Positions 8,885 to 16,924 of a DNA stretch of 27,776 nucleotides are shown in pieces. Source of the DNA: Balneolaceae bacterium UBA2956 (GTDB lineage Bacteria; Bacteroidota; Rhodothermia; Balneolales; Balneolaceae); contig DEBM01000059.1 in assembly GCA_002348545.1 (NCBI GenBank), positions 1 to 27,776 of the forward strand, given 5' to 3'. The notes beneath the pieces were generated by a model, which saw only the letters and a list, made by a program, of their open reading frames with translations, searched no databases and was not told the DNA's origin. Position 1 is the first letter of the stretch. Every line of letters starts with the position of its first letter. Made by a program: the position numbers and the translations under genes.

Positions 8885-10171
8885 TTATCGAATTTTATCA
8901 GGTTCCTGTACCCGCAACATGAGTAAAAAACCAACAGCAAGTAGTACTAAGACAACCGACATTCCTATTCTTTGGCTGGCAAATAGTACCGTTACCCAAC
9001 CCAATAATTTAGGGCCAATAAATGCAGTGGCTTTCCCTGAAAAGGCAAACAAACCAAACATTTCGGTTCGTTTGTCTTCTGGTGCCAAGCGACCCATTAA
9101 GGTTCTAGATGCCGCCTGTACTGGGCCAAAAAAGACACCTAGCATCAGCCCCCAAATCCAAAACCAAAATATATCCTCAACAAAAAGTATTGCTGTAACA
9201 GGAATAATTAAGCCCATTAGTGATAGTAAAATCGTTTTTTTACTGCCTGAACGATCATCCATCCAAGAGAAGCCAACCGCACCGAGTGCGGCAGTAATAT
9301 TTAGCCCAATCCCAAATATAATAATCTGAGATTCATCCATTGCAAAGGTTCCTGCGGCATATATTCCACCAAAGGCATAAATTAAAATAATCGCATCATT
9401 ATAAATCATTCTTGCAAGAAGAAAGCGGTAAATATTGGCATACTTTCGGGCCTGCTTAATGGAATTTGTCAATTGCTGTAAACCCTCCCGAATAACCTGT
9501 CCTATGGGCGTATTATTTTTGGAAATGTCTGGAGTACGAAGAAACATAGGAATGGAAAAAACCAAATACCATAATGCTGTAAATATAAAAGTAGCTCGTA
9601 TGTGTTCTAGTGTTTCGGTATTCAAACCAAGCCAAGCGCCTCCACTTTCTATAAATAGAAATAATGCTCCCAAAAGACATCCAATTCCACCTGCAAAACC
9701 CATAGCCCACGACCATCCAGACCATCGTCCCAAATAAGATGGAGGTACTAAATCGGGAAGCATAGCATTGTAAAAAATGAAGGCATACTCAGCTCCTATC
9801 GTTGCAATAAAGGTGACTACTAAGGCATACATTAAAAACTCAGTCCTGGGCTCGGCAAACCAAAGTAAAAAACTGGCCACAATTGACACGAATGAAAACA
9901 CGGCAATCCACGGTTTTCTACGTCCGGACCGATCCGCTATAGCACCTAAAATAGGGGCGGTAAAGGCAATTAATAGTCCTGCAGCTGAGACCATATTACC
10001 CCACTGTTCGGTGCCACTTATAGAGTCAGCTGCGATGGAACGCTGAAAATAAGCGGCAAAAACAAAGGTCTGAATAATTACAAAAAATGCGCTGTTCGCC
10101 CAATCAAACATGGCCCATGACCACATTCCTTTTGACACCTCGGTGGGGGTCGAATATTTGGTAGAATTCAT
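8885..10171 (-). CDS. MFS transporter of the UMF1/Atg22-like family
   Basis: This 428-residue multi-pass inner membrane protein shows about 12 hydrophobic segments. The N-terminal signature WSWAMFDWANSAFFVIIQTF is characteristic of the Atg22-like (UMF1) branch of the major facilitator superfamily. The loop motif GAIADRSGRRKPWI is the MFS inter-helix 2/3 motif, and a second copy, FSWMDDRSGSKKTIL, lies at the equivalent place in the C-terminal half. In yeast, Atg22 exports amino acids from the vacuole. Bacterial members are uncharacterised, so the substrate is unknown. It lies 52 nt after ettA and 53 nt before ydbS on the same strand, and probably belongs to one transcript. The final residues RVQEPDKIR end normally and no truncation is evident. 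Confidence 0.9.
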   Translation of the reverse strand: MNSTKYSTPTEVSKGMWSWAMFDWANSAFFVIIQTFVFAAYFQRSIAADSISGTEQWGNMVSAAGLLIAFTAPILGAIADRSGRRKPWIAVFSFVSIVASFLLWFAEPRTEFLMYALVVTFIATIGAEYAFIFYNAMLPDLVPPSYLGRWSGWSWAMGFAGGIGCLLGALFLFIESGGAWLGLNTETLEHIRATFIFTALWYLVFSIPMFLRTPDISKNNTPIGQVIREGLQQLTNSIKQARKYANIYRFLLARMIYNDAIILIYAFGGIYAAGTFAMDESQIIIFGIGLNITAALGAVGFSWMDDRSGSKKTILLSLMGLIIPVTAILFVEDIFWFWIWGLMLGVFFGPVQAASRTLMGRLAPEDKRTEMFGLFAFSGKATAFIGPKLLGWVTVLFASQRIGMSVVLVLLAVGFLLMLRVQEPDKIR

Positions 10172-10223
10172 ACTATAAGAATTGGTTTGGCTTAATGTAA
10201 GGATTGCAAACCTTAATTCGAAT

Positions 10224-11894
10224 CTAACGCATTAATTTCTTGTAATGTATCCTAGTTGGTTGATCTTCAGTTATCCCCAGACGCTGTCGGCGGTTCTCTT
10301 CGTACTCAGCATAATTCCCCTCGAACCAATGGGCTTCACTATTTCCCTCAAAGGCTAAAATGTGAGTAGCGACGCGATCCAAGAACCACCTATCGTGAGA
10401 AATGACAACTGCGCAGCCAGCAAATTCAAGAAGTGCTTCCTCTAATGCTCGTAGAGTATTCACATCCAAATCATTGGTTGGCTCATCGAGCAGTAATACA
10501 TTAGCCCCTTCTTTGAGTATTTTAGCTAGGTGTACACGATTTCGCTCTCCACCTGATAGTTGAGAGGTTTTTTTTTGTTGATCACTACCACTAAAATTAA
10601 ATCGAGCTACATAAGCGCGTGAATTGATCTCCCGGTTTCCCAGTACCAATAAATCTTGTCCTCCTGAAATTTCTTCCCAAATAGTTTTATCAGGATCCAA
10701 GGGCCTTTTTTGATCAACATATCCGAGTTGTACCGTTTCGCCAAGCATTAAAGCACCTGCATTAGGTTCCTCCTGCCCCGTAATCATTTTAAATAAGGTG
10801 GTCTTACCGGCTCCATTAGGTCCAATAATACCCACAATTCCTCCAGGAGGTAGAGAGAAGTTCATATCATCGAAGAGTAACTTTTCATCATATGCTTTTT
10901 GCAAATGCTCAGCTACAATGACCTTATCACCCAATCGTGATCCTGCTGGAATGAAAATCTCCATATCCTCGCGCCGTTTTTCTTGTTGCTGTTCTAAAAG
11001 CTTGTCATAGGCATTAATCCTAGCCTTACTTTTAGCGCGCCGACCTTTTGGATTTTGTCGAATCCATTCCAATTCTTGTTGAAGTGTTTTTTGCCGCTTG
11101 GATTCTTCCTTTTCTTCTTGCTGAAGTCGCTTTGCTTTTTGCTCCAGCCAAGAACTATAGTTCCCCTCAAATGGTATTCCTTCCCCACGATCTAGTTCCA
11201 GTATCCATCCCGCCACATTATCCAAGAAATAGCGGTCATGTGTTACAGCAATTACCGTTCCCTCATATCGAGCTAAATGCTGCTCTAACCAGCCGACCGA
11301 TTCTGCATCTAAGTGATTGGTTGGTTCATCCAATAGTAAAACATCCGGTTTTTTTAATAACAAACGAGTCAGTGCAACCCGACGAGCTTCACCACCCGAA
11401 AGCACGGTAACTGGAGTATCTCCGTCAGGGCAGCGCAGTGCATCCATAGCCTGGTTCAATTTTGAATCTAAATCCCAAGCGTCGATCCGATCAATTTGTT
11501 CTTGTAATTTAGCTTGCTTGGCAATCAGTGCATCAAAATCGGCATCTGGATCAGCAAATTGTGTATTTACCGCTTCGAATTCGGCCAGTATATCTACCGT
11601 TTCTTGTACTCCTTCCTGAACAATTTCTTTTACTGTTTTACTAAGATCCAACTCTGGTTCTTGAGGCAAATATCCAAAGGTCACTCCTTTTTGAATACTG
11701 ATATCACCTAAAAAGTCTTGGTCTTCACCAGCAATAATTCGGAGAAGAGTTGATTTACCTGCTCCATTCAATCCGAGCACACCAATTTTGGCACCATGGA
11801 AAAACGAGAGATAGATATCCTTGAGGACTATTTTATTGGGTTTGTGGACTTTACTGACGCCCACCATTGAGAATATTATTTTTTGATCACTCAC
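10224..11894 (-). CDS. ettA: Energy-dependent translational throttle protein EttA (ABC-F)
   Basis: EttA is a soluble ABC-F ATPase that binds the ribosomal E site and gates the first peptide-bond steps according to the ATP/ADP level. The 556 residues match the family length. The first nucleotide-binding domain has Walker A GLNGAGKST (41-49), signature LSGGE (165-169) and Walker B LLLDEPTNHLD (186-196). The second has GPNGAGKTT (358-366), LSGGE (446-450) and LLLDEPTNDLD (467-477). An arm segment lies at about 96-142 inside NBD1. The linker at about 242-305 is rich in charged residues, the P-site tRNA-interaction motif. The N-terminal MVGVSKVHKP and overall spacing match EttA better than Uup or drug-resistance ABC-F proteins. 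It is the first gene of the minus-strand run ettA-UMF1-ydbS-ydbT. There are no membrane segments, as expected. Confidence 0.96.
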   Translation of the reverse strand: MSDQKIIFSMVGVSKVHKPNKIVLKDIYLSFFHGAKIGVLGLNGAGKSTLLRIIAGEDQDFLGDISIQKGVTFGYLPQEPELDLSKTVKEIVQEGVQETVDILAEFEAVNTQFADPDADFDALIAKQAKLQEQIDRIDAWDLDSKLNQAMDALRCPDGDTPVTVLSGGEARRVALTRLLLKKPDVLLLDEPTNHLDAESVGWLEQHLARYEGTVIAVTHDRYFLDNVAGWILELDRGEGIPFEGNYSSWLEQKAKRLQQEEKEESKRQKTLQQELEWIRQNPKGRRAKSKARINAYDKLLEQQQEKRREDMEIFIPAGSRLGDKVIVAEHLQKAYDEKLLFDDMNFSLPPGGIVGIIGPNGAGKTTLFKMITGQEEPNAGALMLGETVQLGYVDQKRPLDPDKTIWEEISGGQDLLVLGNREINSRAYVARFNFSGSDQQKKTSQLSGGERNRVHLAKILKEGANVLLLDEPTNDLDVNTLRALEEALLEFAGCAVVISHDRWFLDRVATHILAFEGNSEAHWFEGNYAEYEENRRQRLGITEDQPTRIHYKKLMR

Positions 11895-11949
11895 AGAATT
11901 CTATTTTTGTTATTTAATGTTAGGCAATGGATTATACTGAATATTTAGA

Positions 11950-12111
11950 TTGAGCACTAAAGGTAAATTATTATTATATCGATTGATCCCAATACTGGGA
12001 TTATACGTAAGTGCAAACAGTAATCTAAAGGCTCAAAGAATAAATAAGAATATCGAATTGAATTTCACTTCAAATCAAGAATTCTGGAGATTTTTAATTT
12101 GGTTAAAATAG
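11950..12111 (+). pseudogene. Orphan signal-peptide ORF, possible gene remnant
   Basis: On the plus strand a 53-codon frame opens with TTG at 11950 and stops with TAG at 12109-12111. The first residues, LSTKGKLLLYRLIPILGLYV then SANSNLKAQ, read as a typical exported-protein N-terminus with an Ala-Gln cleavage end. The following 21 residues (INKNIELNFTSNQEFWRFLI and on) look like the start of a mature protein, and then the frame ends. The next gene is convergent and begins (its 3' end) 5 bp later. No ATG or GTG is available and no Shine-Dalgarno site is visible. It could be the stump of a larger gene or a very small secreted peptide. I do not recognise the family. Confidence 0.3.
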
Positions 12112-12115
12112 AGAT

Positions 12116-14842
12116 TTAGAATTGCAGGTTGACCCCTAGGCTAGGGATAAAAGGATACATAAAGATTGGCTCTCTTTTTAATTCAACCCAGGAGCTTCGT
12201 CTTAAAAAGTCTGGCACTCCCTCTGGATTAGGATCGACAGGGTAGATTACATATTTATAACTTTGCACATTTTGAAAGTTTAATACATTAATAATATCTA
12301 CATATAGATTATATCGAATACTACCATTTTTACCACTATATTGCGCTCTTAAGTCAATTCTGTTGTAAGCTGGATAACGTTTTTGATTAACGTTTTCAAG
12401 CTCCCCAAAATCAGGATTTAATTGAATATTACCTGTTTCGGGATCCGAAATAAAAAATGAATCGCCTTGCCATGTGAAATTCATCGGATCCAATCCTATA
12501 GGTTCTGTGTATGGAAGGCCCGTCCCGAATCTCCATGTCAAATTAAAACTCCAAGCATCAGAAGATCTGAAATTTGAAATTAAATTCATTGTATGTCTTC
12601 TATCATAATCAAATGGATAACTAAATTTAACACCCTCTACTTCCTCTTTTCGCTCTGATTTTGCCCATATATAAGAAAACCAACCTGAAAATTTATTGTT
12701 ATATGAAGGATATTTTTGAATAAGTAATTCTATTCCTTCTGATCTACCAGTACCATTATTAATGGGGGTATTAGTTAACCTCCATTCGCGTTGCAGTTCG
12801 AAATAATAATTCTGAGGATTTAACATGGTGTTACCTTTGTTTGTAACAGGATTAAAAACATCCTCAATTACTAGTAAATTTTGATAGCTTCGGGTTATTA
12901 ATTTTTGATATTCTTTGATGTATCCCTCTATTTCAATTTGCCAGCTTGTTCCTATTTTTTTTGTTAAGCCTAATACAACTTGTTGCGACTGTTCAGATTG
13001 CAACGTATTGACTGTATTAAATTTTGACACATTAAAAATATTATCTGGCTCTATCAATTTTTCAAATCCAGGACTCTGAACATATGTTCCGCCTCCAAAA
13101 CGTATGGTCCAGCCCTTAGCTGGTAATAATGATATTCCAAAACGTGGTAGCAAATATGCCTCATTATTTATTCCATATTGGATATAACGTATTCCAGGCT
13201 GAATAAAGAATCGATTTTTCAAAAGTTCTAATCGATAATTTGCATATGCATAGATGCGATCCGTTTTAGCTCGGGAATCTAGTGTATCACCAAATGCCTC
13301 AAGCATACTTGATGCATATTCAAAAGTTCTAAACATAATTTGACCTAGATCATTAAGACCCAAATCAATATCCAAATTATTGATTAATTGATCATACCCA
13401 CCTCCTATCTCTAATTCATGCCGCGATAATGTGAAAAATAAACGAGTACCAGCTGTATATTTTTCAAATGTATATAGTTGATCATAATCAATTACTATAC
13501 TGTCTGTATCACTTACTGGAGATTCCCATAGAAATCCAGTACCTGGTATAACACCAGGCCTAAAGTCACCTGCAATTCCATTATCACCGGTATTCATGTA
13601 ATAATTCGAGTATAAATGAGACTGAAAGAAAGGTGCTGGACTGTAGGTCCATCGCACACCTAAGGCTCGATTAGTAGATGATTGAGCACCAGAAAAATTT
13701 TCCCTATCAGACTCCAATTCGCCAAATTGATCCTCTCTTGCAATCCAATCAATCACGTCATCACTTAGTAGACTTGTTATTGAAATACTATGTCCAGTAC
13801 CTGGCCTTAATTCAAGTTTTGCGGTTAGATCTGTAAAGTCTGGGAATGCGATATCATTTTGGGTAACTACTCGCTGGGCAAAAGTATTGGCAAAGGAGTC
13901 AAAATACGTTTTTCGACCACTCACGATCCACGATGATTCCCAAAAAGGGATCGCTCCCTTCATCGTTAATGCAGCAAGTGTTGCATCCACTTCGAGTTGA
14001 GTTTCAAATACCTTAGTAGGATTTCCAGTGGTCGTATTAATTACCAAAACAGAAGACAATCGATCTCCAAAACTTGCTGGAAAAGCGCCTGCATAAAAGT
14101 CCATGTCTCGAATAATATTTGGATTAAACAAACTACCTACACCATTGGCCTGGTATGGACTATAAATTTCAATATCATCAAGCACAAATAGATTCTGGTT
14201 AGCCTCACCACCTCGCACGATCAATTGGGACGAATAATCACTGGTTGATGTAACGCTTGGCACCACTTTAAGTAAATTAAATACATTACCCTGACCACCA
14301 GCAAGGCTTTGAACTTGGGTTGAGCTAATTCTTTGAACTGAGGTCAATGTTGAAGTCGAATCTTGGAAACTACTGGCTTGTACCTGAACCTCCCCAAATT
14401 TGACTACATCAGTATCTAAAAAAAGTCGCAGGCGATTTGGTAATTCTTCAGGAATCCTAATAGGCATCCTTAGCTCTTTGAATCCGATATATCGTACAAC
14501 TAATAGATACGTTCCAGATTGTATACCTTCTATAGTAAAACGTCCATTAGCATCGGTAAATGTTCCTTTAATCCGCCGATTATGAGAAATTTCTAGTGAT
14601 TCTTTATTAGATAGTTGTTTTTGGTAAGCTCTATATGATTTGAAATCAGCTTCACTTATATGAAGTAATTCTAAAGTTACGCCTATTAAAGCACTATTAT
14701 CATCATTCGATTGGACAGTCCCTTCGAGATCAAAATCTTGAGCTAATTGTGCATTGAGAAGTTGATAATTGGTAACATGATGTAATAATAAACCAATTAT
14801 CAAAGCTAGATGAAGTGTGTTTAGATTAATTCTTGAAATCAT
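12116..14842 (-). CDS. TonB-dependent outer membrane receptor with carboxypeptidase-like N-terminal domain
   Basis: This 908-residue outer membrane transporter takes its energy from TonB. Residues 1-34 form a signal peptide. About 36-145 is a carboxypeptidase-regulatory-like beta domain (ALIGVTLELL, then FTDANGRFTIEGIQSGTYLL), interrupted by about 35 mostly polar residues at 61-95. The plug follows at about 160-275 and carries SQLIVRGGEANQNLFVLDDI and AGAFPASFGDRLSS, typical of Bacteroidota receptors. The rest is the barrel, ending in the aromatic outer-membrane signal (LGVNLQF). No SusD-like gene adjoins it, so it is not a standard polysaccharide SusCD pair. The substrate is unknown and could be a siderophore, a peptide or another large ligand. 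The gene stands alone, transcribed away from the small-gene stretch to its right. A hydrophobic run right after the first Met supports the start. Confidence 0.92.
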   Translation of the reverse strand: MISRINLNTLHLALIIGLLLHHVTNYQLLNAQLAQDFDLEGTVQSNDDNSALIGVTLELLHISEADFKSYRAYQKQLSNKESLEISHNRRIKGTFTDANGRFTIEGIQSGTYLLVVRYIGFKELRMPIRIPEELPNRLRLFLDTDVVKFGEVQVQASSFQDSTSTLTSVQRISSTQVQSLAGGQGNVFNLLKVVPSVTSTSDYSSQLIVRGGEANQNLFVLDDIEIYSPYQANGVGSLFNPNIIRDMDFYAGAFPASFGDRLSSVLVINTTTGNPTKVFETQLEVDATLAALTMKGAIPFWESSWIVSGRKTYFDSFANTFAQRVVTQNDIAFPDFTDLTAKLELRPGTGHSISITSLLSDDVIDWIAREDQFGELESDRENFSGAQSSTNRALGVRWTYSPAPFFQSHLYSNYYMNTGDNGIAGDFRPGVIPGTGFLWESPVSDTDSIVIDYDQLYTFEKYTAGTRLFFTLSRHELEIGGGYDQLINNLDIDLGLNDLGQIMFRTFEYASSMLEAFGDTLDSRAKTDRIYAYANYRLELLKNRFFIQPGIRYIQYGINNEAYLLPRFGISLLPAKGWTIRFGGGTYVQSPGFEKLIEPDNIFNVSKFNTVNTLQSEQSQQVVLGLTKKIGTSWQIEIEGYIKEYQKLITRSYQNLLVIEDVFNPVTNKGNTMLNPQNYYFELQREWRLTNTPINNGTGRSEGIELLIQKYPSYNNKFSGWFSYIWAKSERKEEVEGVKFSYPFDYDRRHTMNLISNFRSSDAWSFNLTWRFGTGLPYTEPIGLDPMNFTWQGDSFFISDPETGNIQLNPDFGELENVNQKRYPAYNRIDLRAQYSGKNGSIRYNLYVDIINVLNFQNVQSYKYVIYPVDPNPEGVPDFLRRSSWVELKREPIFMYPFIPSLGVNLQF

Positions 14843-14919
14843 GAAGATGGGTAAATAAACAAATGCGATAGATACATAAAGTAGTAAAAGGAAACTATTT
14901 ATCCACTAGCTTAATACTT

Positions 14920-15171
14920 TTATCCTTTATGATTTGGAGATTTAAAACGTATAGATTTTGAACTGACATCATGCTTAGTTTTACGACCTGATACCCGCTC
15001 TCGCCACATAGCAAATGAGCTTTTTTTCATTTCTGAGCGCATTATTTTTCGCACTTGCGCCTCTTTTATTCCAAATTGATATTCAATTGCTTCAAATGGC
15101 GTACGATCTTCCCAGGCCATTTCTACAATACGATCTATTTGGGATTGAGTAAACTTATTTTGAGGCTTCAT
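14920..15171 (-). CDS. TIGR03643/DUF2805 family protein
   Basis: This small protein has 83 residues from ATG at 15171. The frame can be opened 13 codons earlier only through a GTG at 15210, and those extra residues do not resemble the family, so I prefer the ATG. The core, FTQSQIDRIVEMAWEDRTPF followed by EAIEYQFGI and then SFAMWRERVSGRKTKH, is the well conserved TIGR03643/DUF2805 pattern. The central part looks like a helix-turn-helix with a basic tail, so nucleic-acid binding is plausible, but the function is unknown. The family is found in Bacteroidota and some other aquatic bacteria. It lies 77 bp upstream of the TonB receptor gene on the same strand, so co-transcription is possible. Confidence 0.85.
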   Translation of the reverse strand: MKPQNKFTQSQIDRIVEMAWEDRTPFEAIEYQFGIKEAQVRKIMRSEMKKSSFAMWRERVSGRKTKHDVSSKSIRFKSPNHKG

Positions 15172-15583
15172 ATAAAGTATATTTACATATGTGAATGTTT
15201 TATTAGGCACTAAAGCGTCAATAAATACAAGTTTTATAAAGCATAAATAAGCAGCAATTCATAAAAGATAAAGTAGCTAACAATTATGTGTTATAACTAC
15301 AATAAATTATAAACGATTCCATCAATTGAATACCAATTCTACATTTAACTCTATCCAAGTAACCAAAAAATTCCTAGAAATGAGTAAGTAGTTCTATTAA
15401 ACCATTTACCACCAAATTACTTTTTATAAAATATCACGTATACTCTAGAGCTAAAGTTATCTTTTCAGGATTTAATCGGATACTATGTAGCCCACAAATC
15501 AAATAAACAAATCAATTTTTATTTATAAGGATAAAAAACTAAAAATAAGTTTATATCCTGATAGACGCAAAGCTTCAATATTC
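15172..15583. other. Intergenic region, AT-rich, no supported gene
   Basis: This is about 410 bp between two divergently transcribed small genes. It is very AT-rich with stop codons in all frames. A 21-codon minus-strand stretch near 15353-15421 reads FGGKWFNRTTYSFLGIFWLL, reminiscent of a membrane protein fragment, but it has no start and ends at once. The ACT-domain frame is open back to 15491 without a usual start codon. No terminator or tRNA was seen. Confidence 0.4.
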
Positions 15584-15991
15584 ATGGTTGATGGTGAAAA
15601 TAAACTCAGGAAATTAGTAAAAGGTTTGAATCCTAAGCTAAATGATGGTGAATATATTTTTACAACTGTAAAGGACATAGAGTCGTTAGATATCAAAGAA
15701 GTAATATGCACTTTTAGAGAAGAAGAAGGAATAACACTCGTATTAAAAAAAAGCAAGGCAGATCAATTAGGCCTTAAATATTATTTTATTGCAAGCTGGA
15801 TAACATTAGAAATACATTCATCACTCAATGAAGTTGGACTTACTTCAATTTTTTCAACTGAACTTGCCAAAAATAAAATCAGCTGTAACATAATAGCAGG
15901 CTACTATCATGATCATATCTTTGTACCAACCAACGATTCTTTGAGGGCATTAAATATTCTAAGAAATATATCGAATAAAATTAAATTGTAG
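15584..15991 (+). CDS. ACT domain-containing protein (DUF2241/ACT_7 type)
   Basis: This 135-residue cytoplasmic protein belongs to the small two-part ACT family. Residues about 5-65 form the DUF2241-like half (LNPKLNDGEYIFTTVKDIES). Residues about 68-130 form the ACT_7 half, with SWITLEIHSSLNEVGLTSIF, ISCNIIAGYYHDHIFVP and the final LRALNILRNIS, all typical of the family. ACT domains often bind amino acids. For this family the ligand and partner are not known. The start at ATG 15584 matches the usual start of the family. The same frame is open for 31 codons upstream (from 15491) and reads protein-like near its end (KLKISLYPDRRKASIF) but offers no ATG, GTG or TTG. The 3' end overlaps a convergent broken gene by 11 bp. 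Confidence 0.85.
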   Translation: MVDGENKLRKLVKGLNPKLNDGEYIFTTVKDIESLDIKEVICTFREEEGITLVLKKSKADQLGLKYYFIASWITLEIHSSLNEVGLTSIFSTELAKNKISCNIIAGYYHDHIFVPTNDSLRALNILRNISNKIKL

Positions 15992-16197
15992 GATCTATTC
16001 TTATAGATTGAATATTATAATCCATCCTAATTTCTGCTAATAATCTATACTCATTCAACTTAATTGATTCAATATAGTTTTGATAGAGTTTAATTATCCC
16101 TTTTTTCGAAATTCTCTTGTTGCGATTTATTTACACGATTAATTATGGCTATAATTAATAAAATAAAAAGACTACCATAGAATATAATTCGCCACAT
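15981..16197 (-). pseudogene. Small membrane protein gene split by a one-base frameshift
   Basis: On the minus strand, ATG at 16197 starts 11 nt after the ybjQ stop and encodes MWRIIFYGSLFILLIIAIIN, one transmembrane helix followed by a polar stretch. The frame then ends at TAA 16090-16092, giving 35 residues. The +1 frame across the A6 run (plus-strand T6 at 16101-16106) continues without a stop to TAA at 15981-15983 and is strongly protein-like: LYQNYIESIKLNEYRLLAEI and then RMDYNIQSIRIDPTI. Removing one A from the run would join the two into one 71-residue protein with an N-terminal helix and a charged cytoplasmic or periplasmic tail. It may be a true mutation, a sequencing error at the homopolymer, or expressed by slippage. 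Gene spacing suggests co-transcription with ybjQ. The family was not recognised. Confidence 0.6.
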
Positions 16198-16208
16198 CTT
16201 TAACTATT

Positions 16209-16523
16209 TTATTTAATTTTTACTGCCGTACCATACGCCATAACTTCGGCTGCTCCTTGAGTTATTACCGAAGTCATAAATCTCACATTTACAATAGCAT
16301 CTGCACCAAGGCCATTTGCATCCTCAATCATTCTTGATATAGCCTGTTCTCTAGAAGTTGCTTGAAGTTTAGTATACTCTTCAATTTCACCACCTACTAG
16401 GTTTTTGATACCTGCAAATATATCACGACCAACATTTCTAGCCCTTACTGTGGAACCCCTAGCTATTCCAAGGAGTTCAGTGATTTCTTTGCCAGGAATT
16501 GTTGCTGTTGTACTTATAATCAT
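16209..16523 (-). CDS. YbjQ/UPF0145 family protein
   Basis: This 104-residue cytoplasmic protein belongs to the YbjQ (UPF0145, DUF74) family, once annotated as heavy-metal-binding. The opening MIISTTATIPGKEITELLGI, the centre RARNVGRDIFAGIKNLVGGE and the end GLGADAIVNVRF, then EVMAYGTAVK, are the standard family blocks, and the length is typical. Structures of the family show ring-shaped oligomers. The cellular role is unproven and metal binding should not be assumed. It is followed 11 nt later on the same strand by a small broken membrane protein gene. The upstream 195 bp to the neighbouring pseudogene must hold its promoter, but I could not identify the elements with confidence. Confidence 0.92.
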   Translation of the reverse strand: MIISTTATIPGKEITELLGIARGSTVRARNVGRDIFAGIKNLVGGEIEEYTKLQATSREQAISRMIEDANGLGADAIVNVRFMTSVITQGAAEVMAYGTAVKIK

Positions 16524-16717
16524 AATATTTAGATTAGTAATTGAAAAAATATAAACCTTAACCTAGAATAATGTGAGACTTATTAATAAAAATATTGAAT
16601 GTAAAAGAAAATAGATTGGTAATAATCCCAGAAAAGCTGCTCAGATTGGCTAGCTAAAAGGGATAATCCACGGATTAACTATTTCTTAATATATATTAAT
16701 AAGATAATTCGCAACGT

Positions 16718-16924
16718 ATGAGAAAATTTATTTGATACTTTATCTTATTTACCTGTTTGATACTATAAACTTTCTTCATCAATAAGGAAGGTTTTGGGTT
16801 TTCAGATGAACTAGGATATCTAGTAGCTGTTGGTATATATTTGTTAACTACTTTCTTTCTTGAATATATTATTCTAAATATTGAATGGCGGCTTTTATCA
16901 AAATACAGAAGAAAAAAAGTCTAA
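16718..16924 (+). pseudogene. Decayed small membrane protein gene with two in-frame stops
   Basis: A 68-codon plus-strand frame from ATG 16718 to TAA 16922-16924 is interrupted by TGA at 16733-16735 and TAA at 16766-16768. The remaining sequence reads as protein throughout: MRKFI, then YFILFTCLIL, then FGFSDELGYLVAVGIYLLTT followed by FFLEYIILNIEWRLLSKYRR. It fits a two-helix membrane protein with a basic C-terminus. Because one stop is TAA and the other TGA, simple TGA recoding does not rescue it. The final stop overlaps the stop of the convergent Kazal lipoprotein gene. The family is not recognised. Confidence 0.55.

Noticed and set aside
8919..9329. A 136-codon plus-strand ORF
   Set aside because: Shadow of the UMF1 transporter gene. 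Composition rich in Ser, Thr, Pro and Lys is typical of an antisense frame.
11048..11619. Plus-strand ORFs of 100-120 codons
   Set aside because: Antisense to ettA, whose ABC motifs are unambiguous on the minus strand.
15353..15421. Minus-strand stretch reading FGGKWFNRTTYSFLGIFWLL
   Set aside because: Only about 21 codons, bounded by stops, with no start codon. Too short to call even as a remnant.
16627..16665. ATCCC / GGGAT inverted repeat upstream of ybjQ
   Set aside because: A 5-bp stem with a loop of more than 25 nt and no T-run. Not a credible terminator or operator.
16718..16924. TGA read as tryptophan, or selenocysteine, in the small membrane ORF
   Set aside because: A TAA also interrupts the frame, and all large genes in the window use the standard code without internal TGA.
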